Below are positions 17,938 through 27,732 of a DNA stretch of 64,000 bases, in pieces. Made by a program: the position numbers and the translations under genes. The notes under the pieces are model-generated. The model was not told the DNA's origin. It ran no database searches and saw only the letters and a program-made list of their open reading frames with translations. The stretch comes from Xanthomonas arboricola pv. populi (lineage in GTDB: Bacteria > Pseudomonadota > Gammaproteobacteria > Xanthomonadales > Xanthomonadaceae). Numbering within the stretch: position 1 is the stretch's first letter; every line of letters begins with the position of its first letter. The DNA is taken from the NCBI RefSeq assembly GCF_002939945.1, contig NZ_MDEB01000008.1, positions 112,797 to 176,796 on the forward strand, given 5' to 3'.

Positions 17938-20721
17938 ATGCAGGCAGCAAGCAGGCGTTTGAGCAAGGCCATCGGCACGGCCGTGGCGATGATGGCAGCG
18001 GGAGCTGCCTTGGCAGCGTCGCCGCAGGGGCGCACGTTCTCGCTCCCCGAGAGCAATGCGGTGGTGGCGTTGCCGGAATTTGCGCGGCAGGCCGGCGTGC
18101 AGATCGTGGCACCCGGCGAATATCTGCAGCAGGTACGCACGCCGGCGGTGCAGGGCACGCTGGAATCGCGCGCGGCGTTGCGGCAGTTGCTGGCCGGCAC
18201 CGGATTGAGCGTGGTCGAAGACGATGGCGAACGCATCACGCTGGCCTCGGCGCAGCCGATGACGGCCGCGTTGCACGGACATCCCGGTGTGGGCTACGCA
18301 CAAGTGGACGCATCCGCACCAACGCCGCCAGTCGCCGCACCGCCAGCCGATGCCGCAGTCGGCAACCTGGATGCAGTGGTGGTCACCGGCGCGCGAGGCG
18401 TGCAGCGCACCGTCACCGAAAGCCCCACCCCGATCGATGTGATCGGCGCGGCGGAACTGGAAAAGACCGGTCGCCCGGGCCTGCTGTCGGCACTCAACGA
18501 TCTGGTGCCCTCGTTCAATGCACCGGCCAAATCCGGCAACGGCACCTCGTATGTGATCGCCACCGGCGGGCTGCGCGGGCTCAATCCGGATCACACCCTG
18601 GTGCTGGTCAACGGCAAGCGGCGCCATCGCACCGCCAGCATCAACATCGCCGGCATTGTCGGCCGCGGCTCGGTGCCGGTGGACATGAGCCTGATCCCGG
18701 TCTCGGCGGTGGACCACATCGAGGTGCTGCGCGATGGCGCCGCCGCGCAATACGGTTCGGACGCAATCGCCGGCGTCATCAACATCCTGCTCAAGTCCGA
18801 TGCCGAGGGCGGCAAGGCCGACCTGCTGTGGGGCCAGAACATCGACCGCGCCGACGGCGACAGCAGCAGCGCCGGCATCGGCAAGGGCCTGGCACTGGGC
18901 AGCGACGGCTTCGTCTATCTGGCCGCCGACGCCAGGTACCAACAGACCTCCAATCGCGCGGTGCCGGTGGCGGACGATTACCGGCTGTACTACCCGGTCA
19001 ACGGCCAGCCGGACCCGCGCGAGGCCACCGCCAACCGGCTGATCACCCGCAACTTCGGCCAGCCCTGGCAGAAGGGCGCCAACCTGTCCTACAACGCCGA
19101 ACTCGGCCTGGGCGGCGACCTGCGTGGTTATTCCTACGCCACTTACAGCCGCCGCCTGAGCGACCTGGAATGGTCGTTCCGCAATCCCAATGCCAACAAC
19201 ACCCTGCAGGAGATCTATCCGGACGGTTACAGCCCGCGCCTGCGCATCGACGAGACCGATTACGAGTTCACCGCCGGCATCAAGGGCCGATGGGGTGAGT
19301 GGGATTGGGACCTGGCCACCAGCTACGGCAGCAACGCCTCCGAACGCGACGGCCTGCACACGCTCAACGCCAGCCTGGGGCCGACCAGCCCCACCGAGTT
19401 CTATCTCGGCCAGCTGACCTCCACCGACTGGACCACCAGCCTGGACATCACCCGCGGCCTGCAACTGGCCGAGCGCCCGCTGCAGGTGTCGCTGGGTGTG
19501 CAGCATCGCTACGAAAAATACCAGATCCAGGCCGGCGAGCAGGCGGCCTATGCGGCCGGCGACTACGTGTTTCCGGCTAGCCATCCGCGTGCCGGGCAGG
19601 CACCGCCGCCCGGCGCACAGGGCGCGATTACCTTCCAGCCCGACGAGGCCGGCAGCCTGGATCGCAATAGCGGCGCGGCCTATGTCGATTTGACCTGGGA
19701 CGTGGCCGACAGCGTGTCGCTGGGCCTGGCCGGCCGCTACGAGCGCTTCGACGATTCGGCCGGCGACACCGCGGTGGGCAAGTTCACCGCGCGCTGGGCC
19801 ATCAGCCCCAGCTTCGCGCTGCGTGGCGCGGCCAGCACCGGTTTCCGCGCGCCCGCCCTGGCGCAGGCCCTGTACGCGGCCACCAACAGCAGCTGGCGCA
19901 CGCTGGACAACGGCGATCGCGAACTGTTCCTGGCCAAGACGCTGCCGGTGGATTCCCCCGCCGCGCTGGCACTGGGCGCCGAACCGCTGAAGCCGGAGGA
20001 ATCCACCAACGCCAGCATCGGCTTCACCTACAACCCCACCCGCGCGCTCAGCCTTACCGTGGACGCCTACCGCATCGATCTGGACGACCGCATCGGCATG
20101 ACCGGCTACATCACCGGTGCGGCGATCACCGACCTGCTCACCCGCGCCGGCGTGTCCGGCGTCGACAGCGCGCAGTACTTCACCAATGCCATCGACACCC
20201 GCACCGACGGCGTGGACGTGGTGGCGACCTGGCGCATGGAGGTCGGCGACTGGGGCCGGGTCAACTGGAACCTGGGCTACAACTACAACAAAACCGAAAT
20301 CACCCGCATCGCCGACAACCCGGCCGCACTGGACTCGCTGGGCGCCGGCTACGAATTGTTCGACCGTGCCTCGCGCGGCTACCTGTCGCGTACCCCGCGC
20401 AGCAAGCTGCTGCTGGGCGGCAACTGGGTGATCGGCGACTTCGCGCTCAACGTACGCGTCAACCGCTTCGGCAGATTCGACGTGCTGGAAAACAACCCGG
20501 CCAACGACGAACACGTTCCGGCCAAATGGATCACCGATCTGGAAGCGTCCTACGCACTGTCCGGGCGCATCACCTGGACGCTCGGCGCCAACAACCTGTT
20601 CAACCAGTACCCGAACAACATCGGCGCGGTCGCCAGCACCGGCAGCGGTTTCTATGTGACCAGCGTGCCGTACGGCTTCACCGGCGGCTCTTATTACACC
20701 AAGTTGACGTACACCTTTTGA
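17938..20721 (+). CDS. TonB-dependent receptor with STN signalling domain (FecA type)
   Basis: 927-aa outer-membrane transducer. A signal peptide (about 1-28) precedes an STN domain (about 32-105: VALPEFARQAGVQIVAPGEY), the mark of receptors that signal to FecR. Plug with GGLRGLNPDHTLVLVNGKRR and VLRDGAAAQYGSDAIAGVIN, then a barrel ending KLTYTF. Either the ATG at 17938 or the GTG one codon upstream could be the start. Substrate unknown: FecIR-linked receptors usually carry ferric chelates, but the downstream acylase and dipeptidase hint at an acylated peptide-like ligand. Confidence 0.93.
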   Translation: MQAASRRLSKAIGTAVAMMAAGAALAASPQGRTFSLPESNAVVALPEFARQAGVQIVAPGEYLQQVRTPAVQGTLESRAALRQLLAGTGLSVVEDDGERITLASAQPMTAALHGHPGVGYAQVDASAPTPPVAAPPADAAVGNLDAVVVTGARGVQRTVTESPTPIDVIGAAELEKTGRPGLLSALNDLVPSFNAPAKSGNGTSYVIATGGLRGLNPDHTLVLVNGKRRHRTASINIAGIVGRGSVPVDMSLIPVSAVDHIEVLRDGAAAQYGSDAIAGVINILLKSDAEGGKADLLWGQNIDRADGDSSSAGIGKGLALGSDGFVYLAADARYQQTSNRAVPVADDYRLYYPVNGQPDPREATANRLITRNFGQPWQKGANLSYNAELGLGGDLRGYSYATYSRRLSDLEWSFRNPNANNTLQEIYPDGYSPRLRIDETDYEFTAGIKGRWGEWDWDLATSYGSNASERDGLHTLNASLGPTSPTEFYLGQLTSTDWTTSLDITRGLQLAERPLQVSLGVQHRYEKYQIQAGEQAAYAAGDYVFPASHPRAGQAPPPGAQGAITFQPDEAGSLDRNSGAAYVDLTWDVADSVSLGLAGRYERFDDSAGDTAVGKFTARWAISPSFALRGAASTGFRAPALAQALYAATNSSWRTLDNGDRELFLAKTLPVDSPAALALGAEPLKPEESTNASIGFTYNPTRALSLTVDAYRIDLDDRIGMTGYITGAAITDLLTRAGVSGVDSAQYFTNAIDTRTDGVDVVATWRMEVGDWGRVNWNLGYNYNKTEITRIADNPAALDSLGAGYELFDRASRGYLSRTPRSKLLLGGNWVIGDFALNVRVNRFGRFDVLENNPANDEHVPAKWITDLEASYALSGRITWTLGANNLFNQYPNNIGAVASTGSGFYVTSVPYGFTGGSYYTKLTYTF

Positions 20722-20732
20722 GGAGCGATCCA

Positions 20733-22865
20733 GTGCCGCGACTTTCTTCGATGCGTGCGCATGCACGCAGCGCTTCCATCCGCGCAGGGCTGTTGATCGC
20801 GTTGGTGTGCGTCCCGCTGGCGGCGCTGGCCGGCGCCGGCAAGGACACCGGCGAGATCCTGTGGGACCGCTACGGCGTGCCGCATGTCTATGCCAGGACC
20901 GAAGCCGGCACCTTCTACGGCTTCGGTTGGGCGCAGACCCACAGCCATGGCAATCTGCTGCTGCATCTGTATGGTGAAGCGCGCGGACGCGCCGCCGAAT
21001 ACTGGGGCGAGCGCTACGCCGAACAGGATCGCTGGCTGGCCAGCAACGATGTCTACCCACGCGCGCGGCAGTGGTACCGACAACAGGCCCCAAGCTTTCG
21101 TGCCGACCTGGACGCATTCGCGCAAGGCATCAACGACTACGCGGCCGCACATCCGGATGCCTTGGACGCAGAGGTCAAGGTGGTGCTGCCGATCACCGGC
21201 GTGGACGTGGTGGCGCATGCGCACCGGCTGATGAATTACGTCTACATCGCCTCACCGGCCAAGGTGCTGGGCGAGCCGCCCAAGAACGGCCAGGCCCGCG
21301 ATGGGTCCAACGCCTGGGCGCTGATGCCGAAGAAAACCCGCGACGGCCACGCCATGCTGCTGGCCAACCCGCACCTGCCCTGGGGCAGCGGCTTTTTCAC
21401 CTATTACGAAGCGCATCTCAACGGACCGGGCGTGGATCTCTACGGCGCCACCCAGGTGGGCCTGCCGATCCTGCGTTTCGGTTTCAACAAGCGACTGGGT
21501 TTCACCAATACGGTGAACACGCTGCTGGGCCAGACCACCTACAAACTCACGCTGTCGGGCGAGGGCTATCTGCTGGATGGCAAGCTGCTGCCGTTCAAGC
21601 GAGAAACCAAGACCTTGAAGATCCGTCAGGCCGATGGCGCGCTGAAAGAACAGACCTTGCAAGTACGGCAGTCGGTGCACGGCCCGGTGTTCGAACGTTA
21701 CGACGGCAGCACCGTGGCGCTGCGCGTGGCTGGTCTGGATCGCCCCGACATGCTCAAGCAGTACTGGGACATGGGCAAGGCGCAGGACTTTGCGCAGTTC
21801 CAGCGCGCGCTCAAGCAGCTGCAGGTGCCGATGTTCAACATCGTCTATGCCGACAACGCCGGCAATGTGCTGTTCCTGGACAACGGCATCCTGCCCAAGC
21901 ATGCGCAAGGCGATTTGAAGTACTGGAGCGGTCTGGTGCCGGGCGATACCGCGTCCACGCTATGGAGCGATGTGCACAGCTACGAGGAGCTACCCAAGGT
22001 GATCAACCCGGCCGGCGGTTTCGTGCAGAACACCAACGATCCGCCATGGCTGGCAAGCTGGCCGCGCGTGCTGGACCCGAAAAAATTCCCGGCCTATGTC
22101 GCACCGCTAGGGCCGATGTCGTTGCGTGCGCAGAACTCGGTAAAGATGCTGGCCGAGCACGACAGGATCGATTTCGATCAGTTCGTGGCGCTCAAGCGCA
22201 CCGCGCAGGCGCTGGCCGCCGATCGCACATTGCCGCAGTTGTACGCCGTTGCGGCGGACAGCACCGACCCTGATATTCTCGCCGCGATCGCCGTGCTCAA
22301 GGCCTGGGACCGCCACTTCGAAGCCGACAGCCGCGGGGCGTTGTTGTTCGAGGAATGGGCGCGTTTGTTCACTGGCGATGCGCGCTACCTCTCGCAGGCC
22401 GGTTATGCCACGCCGTGGTCGCTGGACGCTCCGCTGACCACACCCAGCGGCTTGAAGGACCCGGCGCTGGCGCTGCGTCAACTCAAGCAGGCCGTCGCCA
22501 GCACCAAGAAGACCTATGGCGCCATCGATCGGCCGTACGGCGAGGCGTCGCGCTTCCACCTGGGCGCTGTCGATGTGCCCGGCCGCGGCGGTTTCGGCAA
22601 TCTCGGCGCATTCGACGTGATCACCTGGACCCCGCCCAACGCCGATGGCCAACGCCTGCCGCAGCACGGCGAAACCTGGGTGTCGCTGGTGGAGTTTTCC
22701 ACGCCGCTCAAGGCCAAAGGCTTGATGAGCTACGGCAATGCCAGCCAGCCTGGTTCGGCGCACATCAGCGACCAGCTGCCACTGCTGTCCAAAGGCGAGT
22801 TCCGCACCTTGTGGACCACCCGCGAGCAGGTCGAACAGCACCTCGAGTCGCGCACCGACTTGTGA
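20733..22865 (+). CDS. Periplasmic Ntn-hydrolase acylase (penicillin/AHL acylase family, S45)
   Basis: Hydrolyses amide bonds of N-acylated substrates. 710 aa from the GTG at 20733, which has an AGGAG site 5 bp upstream; the ATG at 20751 is possible. Signal peptide runs to about AALAGAG. The N-terminal alpha part contains ILWDRYGVPHVYA. Self-cleavage would occur before S192 in DGSNAWAL, creating the nucleophile of the beta subunit. NPHLPW (near 212) fits the family. It begins 11 bp after the receptor stop, so it should be cotranscribed. The true substrate (lipopeptide, siderophore precursor, AHL, beta-lactam) is not determined. Confidence 0.88.
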   Translation: MPRLSSMRAHARSASIRAGLLIALVCVPLAALAGAGKDTGEILWDRYGVPHVYARTEAGTFYGFGWAQTHSHGNLLLHLYGEARGRAAEYWGERYAEQDRWLASNDVYPRARQWYRQQAPSFRADLDAFAQGINDYAAAHPDALDAEVKVVLPITGVDVVAHAHRLMNYVYIASPAKVLGEPPKNGQARDGSNAWALMPKKTRDGHAMLLANPHLPWGSGFFTYYEAHLNGPGVDLYGATQVGLPILRFGFNKRLGFTNTVNTLLGQTTYKLTLSGEGYLLDGKLLPFKRETKTLKIRQADGALKEQTLQVRQSVHGPVFERYDGSTVALRVAGLDRPDMLKQYWDMGKAQDFAQFQRALKQLQVPMFNIVYADNAGNVLFLDNGILPKHAQGDLKYWSGLVPGDTASTLWSDVHSYEELPKVINPAGGFVQNTNDPPWLASWPRVLDPKKFPAYVAPLGPMSLRAQNSVKMLAEHDRIDFDQFVALKRTAQALAADRTLPQLYAVAADSTDPDILAAIAVLKAWDRHFEADSRGALLFEEWARLFTGDARYLSQAGYATPWSLDAPLTTPSGLKDPALALRQLKQAVASTKKTYGAIDRPYGEASRFHLGAVDVPGRGGFGNLGAFDVITWTPPNADGQRLPQHGETWVSLVEFSTPLKAKGLMSYGNASQPGSAHISDQLPLLSKGEFRTLWTTREQVEQHLESRTDL

Positions 22866-22948
22866 TGCCCACCTTCCGACGATCGCCTCACCTGAAAGCA
22901 GCTACCCGACAGCACCGCCCAACATCCCAGCATCCAAGGACACAGACC

Positions 22949-23425
22949 ATGCGTACCTTTCTGACCGCCGCCTTGTTCGCCGTCTCGGCGTTGACTGCCA
23001 CGTTCACCGCATTGGCGGCCGATCCGCACGACGGCGCCTGGACCCTTGTGGAATCCAAATCCAACTGGAGCGACGGCAAGTTTCCCAAGGGCATGCGCCT
23101 GACCATCAACGTGCAGTTCTCCGACAACCGCATCGAATACCACTCCATCAACACCACCCGGCCGGACACGCCGTACAAGGTCGATTACGTCACCACGCTG
23201 GATGGCAAACCCAGCCCGCTCAACGAGCAGGCGCGCTTCAACCAGATCGCGGTGAGCAAGACCGGTGCCGACACCTACCAGATCCTCAAGATGAAGGACG
23301 ACGACGTGATCGTCGGCGAGTTCTGGACCTTCTCTGCAGACGGCAAGACGCTGATCCGCAATGGGGTGGGCAAGTCGCCGGAAGGCAAATCCAAGGCGTA
23401 TCACGAGTTCTTCGAACGCAAGTGA
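22949..23425 (+). CDS. Small secreted protein, lipocalin-like, unknown function
   Basis: 158 aa with a clean signal peptide (about 1-24, ending TALAADP). The mature part is a run of beta-strand-like segments (DGAWTLVESKSNWSDGKFPK, LTINVQFSDNRIEYHS, FWTFSADGKTLIRNG), like a small ligand-binding barrel. It lies between the acylase and a dipeptidase in the same direction and is probably part of the same locus. Family not recognised. Confidence 0.7.
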   Translation: MRTFLTAALFAVSALTATFTALAADPHDGAWTLVESKSNWSDGKFPKGMRLTINVQFSDNRIEYHSINTTRPDTPYKVDYVTTLDGKPSPLNEQARFNQIAVSKTGADTYQILKMKDDDVIVGEFWTFSADGKTLIRNGVGKSPEGKSKAYHEFFERK

Positions 23426-23548
23426 CGCGTTGGTGCGTAGTCGCGGGCAGCAATGTCTGCGACCACGCGCCACGACAGCCAGTGATCGTGCAGCCGCTGA
23501 TGCAAGCGCGGCTATGATCGATGCATCCCCCATCTTCTGCGAGCTGCC

Positions 23549-24805
23549 ATGACCCTGCATCGCCTGTGCACCGCCATCCTGCTCAGTCTGGCCGTGGCCG
23601 CACCCGGCCACGCGCTGGAGTTTTCCAGGGCCGAGCTGGCGCGCGCCACCGCCTTGCAGCAACGGCTGGTCACGCTGGATTCGCATCTGGACACGCCGGC
23701 CAATCTGGAGCGCCCCGACTTCGACGTATTGCAGGCGCACGCGGGCAACCGGCTGTCGCAGGTGGATTACCCGCGTATGGTCGATGGCGCGCTGGATGGC
23801 GGCTTCTGGGCGGTCTATACCGGGCAGGGCAATCGCAGTGCGACCGCGCACCTGGACGATCGCGACGCCGGCCTGCAGCGATTGTTGAAGATCCACACGC
23901 TGCTGGCCGCGCAACCGCAGCGCTTCGCCTTCGCCACCACACCCGCCGATGCCGCGCGCATCAAGGCCGCTGGCAAGCGCGTGGTGTACATCAGCATGGA
24001 AAATGCCAGCCCGTTGGTGGCCGACCCCACGCTGCTGCGTTTCTATTACGCGCAAGGCCTGCGCCTGATGAGCACCGTGCATTTTCTCAACAACGAGTTC
24101 GCCGACTCGGCCACCGATCCCAAGGGGCCGGAATGGAAGGGCCTGAGTCCGGCCGGCCGGCAACTGGTGCAGCAGGCGCAGGCGCTGGGCATCGTGATCG
24201 ACCAATCGCACGCCTCCGATGCGGTGTTCGACCAGTTGATCGCGCTGTCGCCGGTGCCGATCGTGCTCTCGCACAGCGGCGCGCGTGCGGTGTTTAACCA
24301 TCCGCGCAATATTGACGACGCGCGGCTGAAGGTGCTGGCTCGGCACGGCGGCGTGATCCAGGTGAATTCCTACGGCGGCTATCTGGTCGACAGCGGCGCC
24401 AGCCCCGAGCGCAAGGCCGCCGAGAAGGCGCTGACCGAGCAATACGGCGGCTGGGAGCACATCAAGATGTCCGACGGCACGGCCCTGAGCGCCGCGCTCA
24501 AGGACCTGGATGCGCGCTACCCGATCAAGCGCGCCACCGAGGAGGATTTCTTCGCCCATCTGGAGCATGTGCTCAAGGTGGTCGGGCCGGAGCACGTGGG
24601 CATCGGCATGGATTGGGATGGCGGCGGTGGCGTGGTCGGCCTGGAAGATGTCTCCGACCTGCCGCGCATCACCGCCTGGCTGCTGCGCAAGGGCTACACC
24701 GAGCCGCAGATCGCCGGCATCTGGGGCGGCAACCTGCTGCGGGTGATGGGGCAGGCGCAGGCGTATGCGGCGGGGAATCGGGAATCGGGAGTGGGGAATC
24801 GGTAG
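23549..24805 (+). CDS. Secreted membrane-dipeptidase family metallohydrolase (M19)
   Basis: Zinc peptidase of the renal dipeptidase family, hydrolysing dipeptides or acting on dipeptidyl parts of larger compounds. 418 aa with signal peptide (1 to about 22). Zinc ligands are H46 and D48 (LDSHLD), bridging E151 (ISMENAS), H221 (DQSHASD) and H242 (LSHSGA); a late Asp lies in GIGMDWDGGG. The last ten residues (GNRESGVGNR) are encoded by a GGGAATCG repeat and are not part of the fold. The locus context (Ntn acylase, FecIR receptor) resembles that of PvdM with PvdQ. Confidence 0.9.
   Translation: MTLHRLCTAILLSLAVAAPGHALEFSRAELARATALQQRLVTLDSHLDTPANLERPDFDVLQAHAGNRLSQVDYPRMVDGALDGGFWAVYTGQGNRSATAHLDDRDAGLQRLLKIHTLLAAQPQRFAFATTPADAARIKAAGKRVVYISMENASPLVADPTLLRFYYAQGLRLMSTVHFLNNEFADSATDPKGPEWKGLSPAGRQLVQQAQALGIVIDQSHASDAVFDQLIALSPVPIVLSHSGARAVFNHPRNIDDARLKVLARHGGVIQVNSYGGYLVDSGASPERKAAEKALTEQYGGWEHIKMSDGTALSAALKDLDARYPIKRATEEDFFAHLEHVLKVVGPEHVGIGMDWDGGGGVVGLEDVSDLPRITAWLLRKGYTEPQIAGIWGGNLLRVMGQAQAYAAGNRESGVGNR
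24772..24803. repeat. GGGAATCG short tandem repeat overlapping the dipeptidase 3' end
   Basis: Copies of GGGAATCG (two perfect, then GGGAGTGGGGAATCGG) encode the C-terminus and include the stop codon region of the dipeptidase gene. Same motif family as at 10013, 12676 and 39601. Confidence 0.65.
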
Positions 24806-25060
24806 AGCGCCTGGTGCCGGGATTTGGGATTCGCAAAGGCCAGGCGGTCCGTCGTGCGTGCGCTCCGAGTCCGGCATATGCCGGCCGTGCCTCCTGCGGA
24901 AGTTGGGCATTTGCACAAAAATCAGCGCTCACCTGCCCATAGACAGGCAGCAGCCTGACGATGCTTCCAGGAAAAAGCTCCAACTAGAATGCGCCGACCC
25001 CTGTGGTGCCGGTGCCAAGGCACGGCGTGCCGGCGGGCCCACCGACTGCTGGAGCGTGCG

Positions 25061-26371
25061 ATGACCCAAGCCTCCCGGCCCCTGCCGCCCTCCGACGGCA
25101 TGGGCCCGACCTACCGCAAGATCCTGTGGAGGCTGATCCCGTTCCTGTTCGTCTGCTACCTGTTCAATTACCTGGACCGGGTCAACGTGGGCTTCGCCAA
25201 GCTGCAGATGCTGGGCGATCTGGGCATGAGCGAGACCGTGTACGGGCTGGGCGCGGGCATCTTCTTCATCGGCTATCTGGCCTGCGGGGTGCCGAGCAAC
25301 CTGATCCTGCAGCGCATCGGTGCGCGCCGCTGGGTGGCGATCATGATGGTCAGCTGGGGCCTGCTGTCGACCTGCCTGATGTTCGTGCGCACGCCGGCCG
25401 GCTTCTACACTCTGCGCCTGCTCACCGGCGCGGCCGAAGCCGGTTTTTTCCCCGGCATCGTGCTGTACCTGACGCGCTGGTTCCCGCGCGCCCAGCACGG
25501 CCGGGTCATGACCGTCTTCATGTCGGCCATTCCGATCTCCGGCGTGCTGGGCGGGCCGTTGTCGGGCTGGATCCTCGGCCATTTCTCGGCCGGGCAGGGC
25601 GGCCTGGCCGGCTGGCAATGGATGTTCCTGCTGCAGGGCCTGCCCACCGTGCTGCTGGGCATCGGGGTGTGGTTCCTGCTCAGCGATGGCGTGCAGCAGG
25701 CGACCTGGCTGGACCCGCAGGAGAAGCATGCACTGACCCGCGCGCTGGCCGCGGACGAAGCGGGCAAGCCGGCCGGCGCCTCCACCTCGCTGGGCGCGGT
25801 GCTGCGCAACCCGGCGGTGTGGATGCTGGGCACGGTGTACTTCTGCATCCAGAGCGGGGTGTATGCAATCAACTTCTGGCTGCCCTCGATCATCCAGGGC
25901 AGCGGCGTCACCGACCCGACCCGGATCGGCCTGATGAGCGCCATCCCGTACCTGGCCGCGGCGGTGTTCATGGTGCTGATGGGCCGCTCGGCCGACCGCC
26001 GCGGCGAGCGCCGCTGGCATCTGGTGATCCCGTTGCTGATGGGGGCGGCCGGCCTGTGCATCGCCGCCAGCGTCACCGACAACCTGGGTCTGGCCCTGTT
26101 CGGCATGACCCTGGCCACGATGGGCGCGGTCAGCGGCTTGCCGCTGTTCTGGCCGCTGACCAACGGCTTTCTCACCGCCGCCGCCGCCGCCGGTGGCTTG
26201 GCGCTGATCAACTCCACCGGCCAGGTCGCCGGTTTCGTCAGCCCGTACCTGGTGGGCTGGATCAAGGACGCCACCCACAGCACCGAGCTGGCGCTGTACG
26301 TGCTGGCCGGGGCCATGCTGCTGGGTGCCGCGCTGGTGCTGCGGGTGCCGGCACGCGCGGTGAACCAGTGA
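25061..26371 (+). CDS. MFS transporter, anion:cation symporter family (aldarate/tartrate type)
   Basis: 436-aa major facilitator with 12 predicted helices. The first loop motif FNYLDRVNVGFAKLQM and GAAEAGFFPGIVLYLTRWFP are typical of the ACS group containing GudP/GarP (glucarate/galactarate) and TtuB (tartrate). GGPLSGWILG lies in helix 5. It is 25 bp upstream of glycerate kinase, and a CdaR regulator follows, so a sugar diacid or glycerate-type substrate is most likely. Start ATG 25061; a longer in-frame N-terminus from 24989 has no membrane character. Confidence 0.88.
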   Translation: MTQASRPLPPSDGMGPTYRKILWRLIPFLFVCYLFNYLDRVNVGFAKLQMLGDLGMSETVYGLGAGIFFIGYLACGVPSNLILQRIGARRWVAIMMVSWGLLSTCLMFVRTPAGFYTLRLLTGAAEAGFFPGIVLYLTRWFPRAQHGRVMTVFMSAIPISGVLGGPLSGWILGHFSAGQGGLAGWQWMFLLQGLPTVLLGIGVWFLLSDGVQQATWLDPQEKHALTRALAADEAGKPAGASTSLGAVLRNPAVWMLGTVYFCIQSGVYAINFWLPSIIQGSGVTDPTRIGLMSAIPYLAAAVFMVLMGRSADRRGERRWHLVIPLLMGAAGLCIAASVTDNLGLALFGMTLATMGAVSGLPLFWPLTNGFLTAAAAAGGLALINSTGQVAGFVSPYLVGWIKDATHSTELALYVLAGAMLLGAALVLRVPARAVNQ

Positions 26372-26396
26372 TGTGTCCGTCCCAGCGAGTGTGCCC

Positions 26397-27566
26397 ATGA
26401 AGATCGTTATCGCGCCCGATTCCTACAAGGAAAGCCTGTCCGCGCTGGAGGTGGCCACCCAGATCGAGGCCGGCTTCCGCGAGGTGTTTCCCGATTGGCA
26501 GTACCGCAAGGTGCCGGTCGCCGATGGCGGCGAAGGCACGGTCGACGCGCTGGTGGCGGCCACCGGGGGGCGGCTGATCGACTGCAGGGTCAGCGGCCCG
26601 CTCGGCGCCCCGGTGCAGGCGTTCTTCGGCCTGACCGGCGACGGCCGCACCGCGGTGATCGAAATGGCCGCCGCCAGCGGCCTGGCACTGGTGTCGCCGG
26701 CCGAGCGCGCGCCGCTGCGCACCAGCACCGCGGGCGTGGGCGAGTTGATCCTGGCCGCGCTGGATGCCGGCGCGCGCCGTTTCATCATCGGCATCGGCGG
26801 CAGCGCCACCAACGACGGCGGCGCGGGCCTGGCCCAGGCCTTAGGCGTGCGGCTGCTGGATGCGCAGGGCGAGTCGATCGGCCCCGGCGGCGGCGCACTG
26901 GCGACGCTGGCGCGCATCGACACGCAGGACCTGGACGTGCGGTTGCAGGACTGCCGGTTCGAAGTGGCCTGCGATGTGGACAACCCGCTGATCGGCCCGA
27001 CCGGCGCCTCGGCGGTGTTCGGCCCGCAGAAGGGTGCCACCCCCAGCATGGTGCGCCAGCTCGACAGCAACCTGCAGCACTACGCCGATGTGCTGCAACG
27101 CGACTTGGGCGTGCGCCTGCACGATCTGCCCGGCGGCGGTGCGGCCGGGGGCCTGGGCGCGGCGCTGGTGGCGTACCTGGGCGCTCAGTTGCGGCCGGGC
27201 GTGGAGATCGTGGCGCAGGCGCTCGGGCTGGATGCACTGGTCGCCCAGGCCGATCTGGTCATCACCGGCGAAGGCCGTCTGGACAGCCAGAGCCTGCACG
27301 GCAAGACCCCGGTGGGCGTGGCGCGGGTGGCGCAGCGGCACGCCAAGCCGGTGATCGCCATCGCCGGTTGTCTGGGCAACGGCGCCGCGCTGCTGCATGG
27401 GCACGGCATCGATGCGATGTTTGCGGTGGTGCATCGCGCCTGCACGGTGGAGCAGGCGCTGGCCGAAGCCGCCAGCAACGTGCGCATCGCCGCACGCAAT
27501 GTGGCCGCGGCGCTGCAGGTGGGCCGGGCCTTGGCGCAGCTGCCTGCGCGTGCAGACGTGCGCTGA
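26397..27566 (+). CDS. Glycerate 2-kinase (GlxK/GarK family)
   Basis: ATP-dependent phosphorylation of D-glycerate to 2-phosphoglycerate, feeding glyoxylate or aldarate catabolism into glycolysis. 389 aa starting MKIVIAPDSYKESLSA, the family N-terminus. Conserved segments include PVADGGEGT (about 40), GIGGSATNDGGAG (about 130) and TGEGRLDSQS (about 288). It is likely cotranscribed with the upstream MFS carrier. Confidence 0.93.
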   Translation: MKIVIAPDSYKESLSALEVATQIEAGFREVFPDWQYRKVPVADGGEGTVDALVAATGGRLIDCRVSGPLGAPVQAFFGLTGDGRTAVIEMAAASGLALVSPAERAPLRTSTAGVGELILAALDAGARRFIIGIGGSATNDGGAGLAQALGVRLLDAQGESIGPGGGALATLARIDTQDLDVRLQDCRFEVACDVDNPLIGPTGASAVFGPQKGATPSMVRQLDSNLQHYADVLQRDLGVRLHDLPGGGAAGGLGAALVAYLGAQLRPGVEIVAQALGLDALVAQADLVITGEGRLDSQSLHGKTPVGVARVAQRHAKPVIAIAGCLGNGAALLHGHGIDAMFAVVHRACTVEQALAEAASNVRIAARNVAAALQVGRALAQLPARADVR

Positions 27567-27732
27567 CGGCAGCGCGCGGGATGCTTCGCGCAGGCTGTGC
27601 TCGCGCAGCCGACACGTGATCCACTGGCGCTGCATGCCTGGTGCGTGAGCGCAGCACAGGACGCTGCACCGTCATGCAGCACCGAACATGCCATCGTGCC
27701 CTCCCTCGATTGCGTCAACAGAGCCCACACCC

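Noticed and set aside
17038..21117. 1359-codon minus-strand ORF opposite the FecR, TonB receptor and acylase genes
   Set aside because: Open only because GC-rich coding DNA has few stops on its complement; the plus-strand genes have clear domains and signal peptides, and the antisense translation is Arg/His/Gly-rich with no motif.
24989..25060. N-terminal extension of the MFS transporter
   Set aside because: The extra residues (Cys/Arg-rich) are not membrane-like; the ATG at 25061 starts a normal ACS-family N-terminus.
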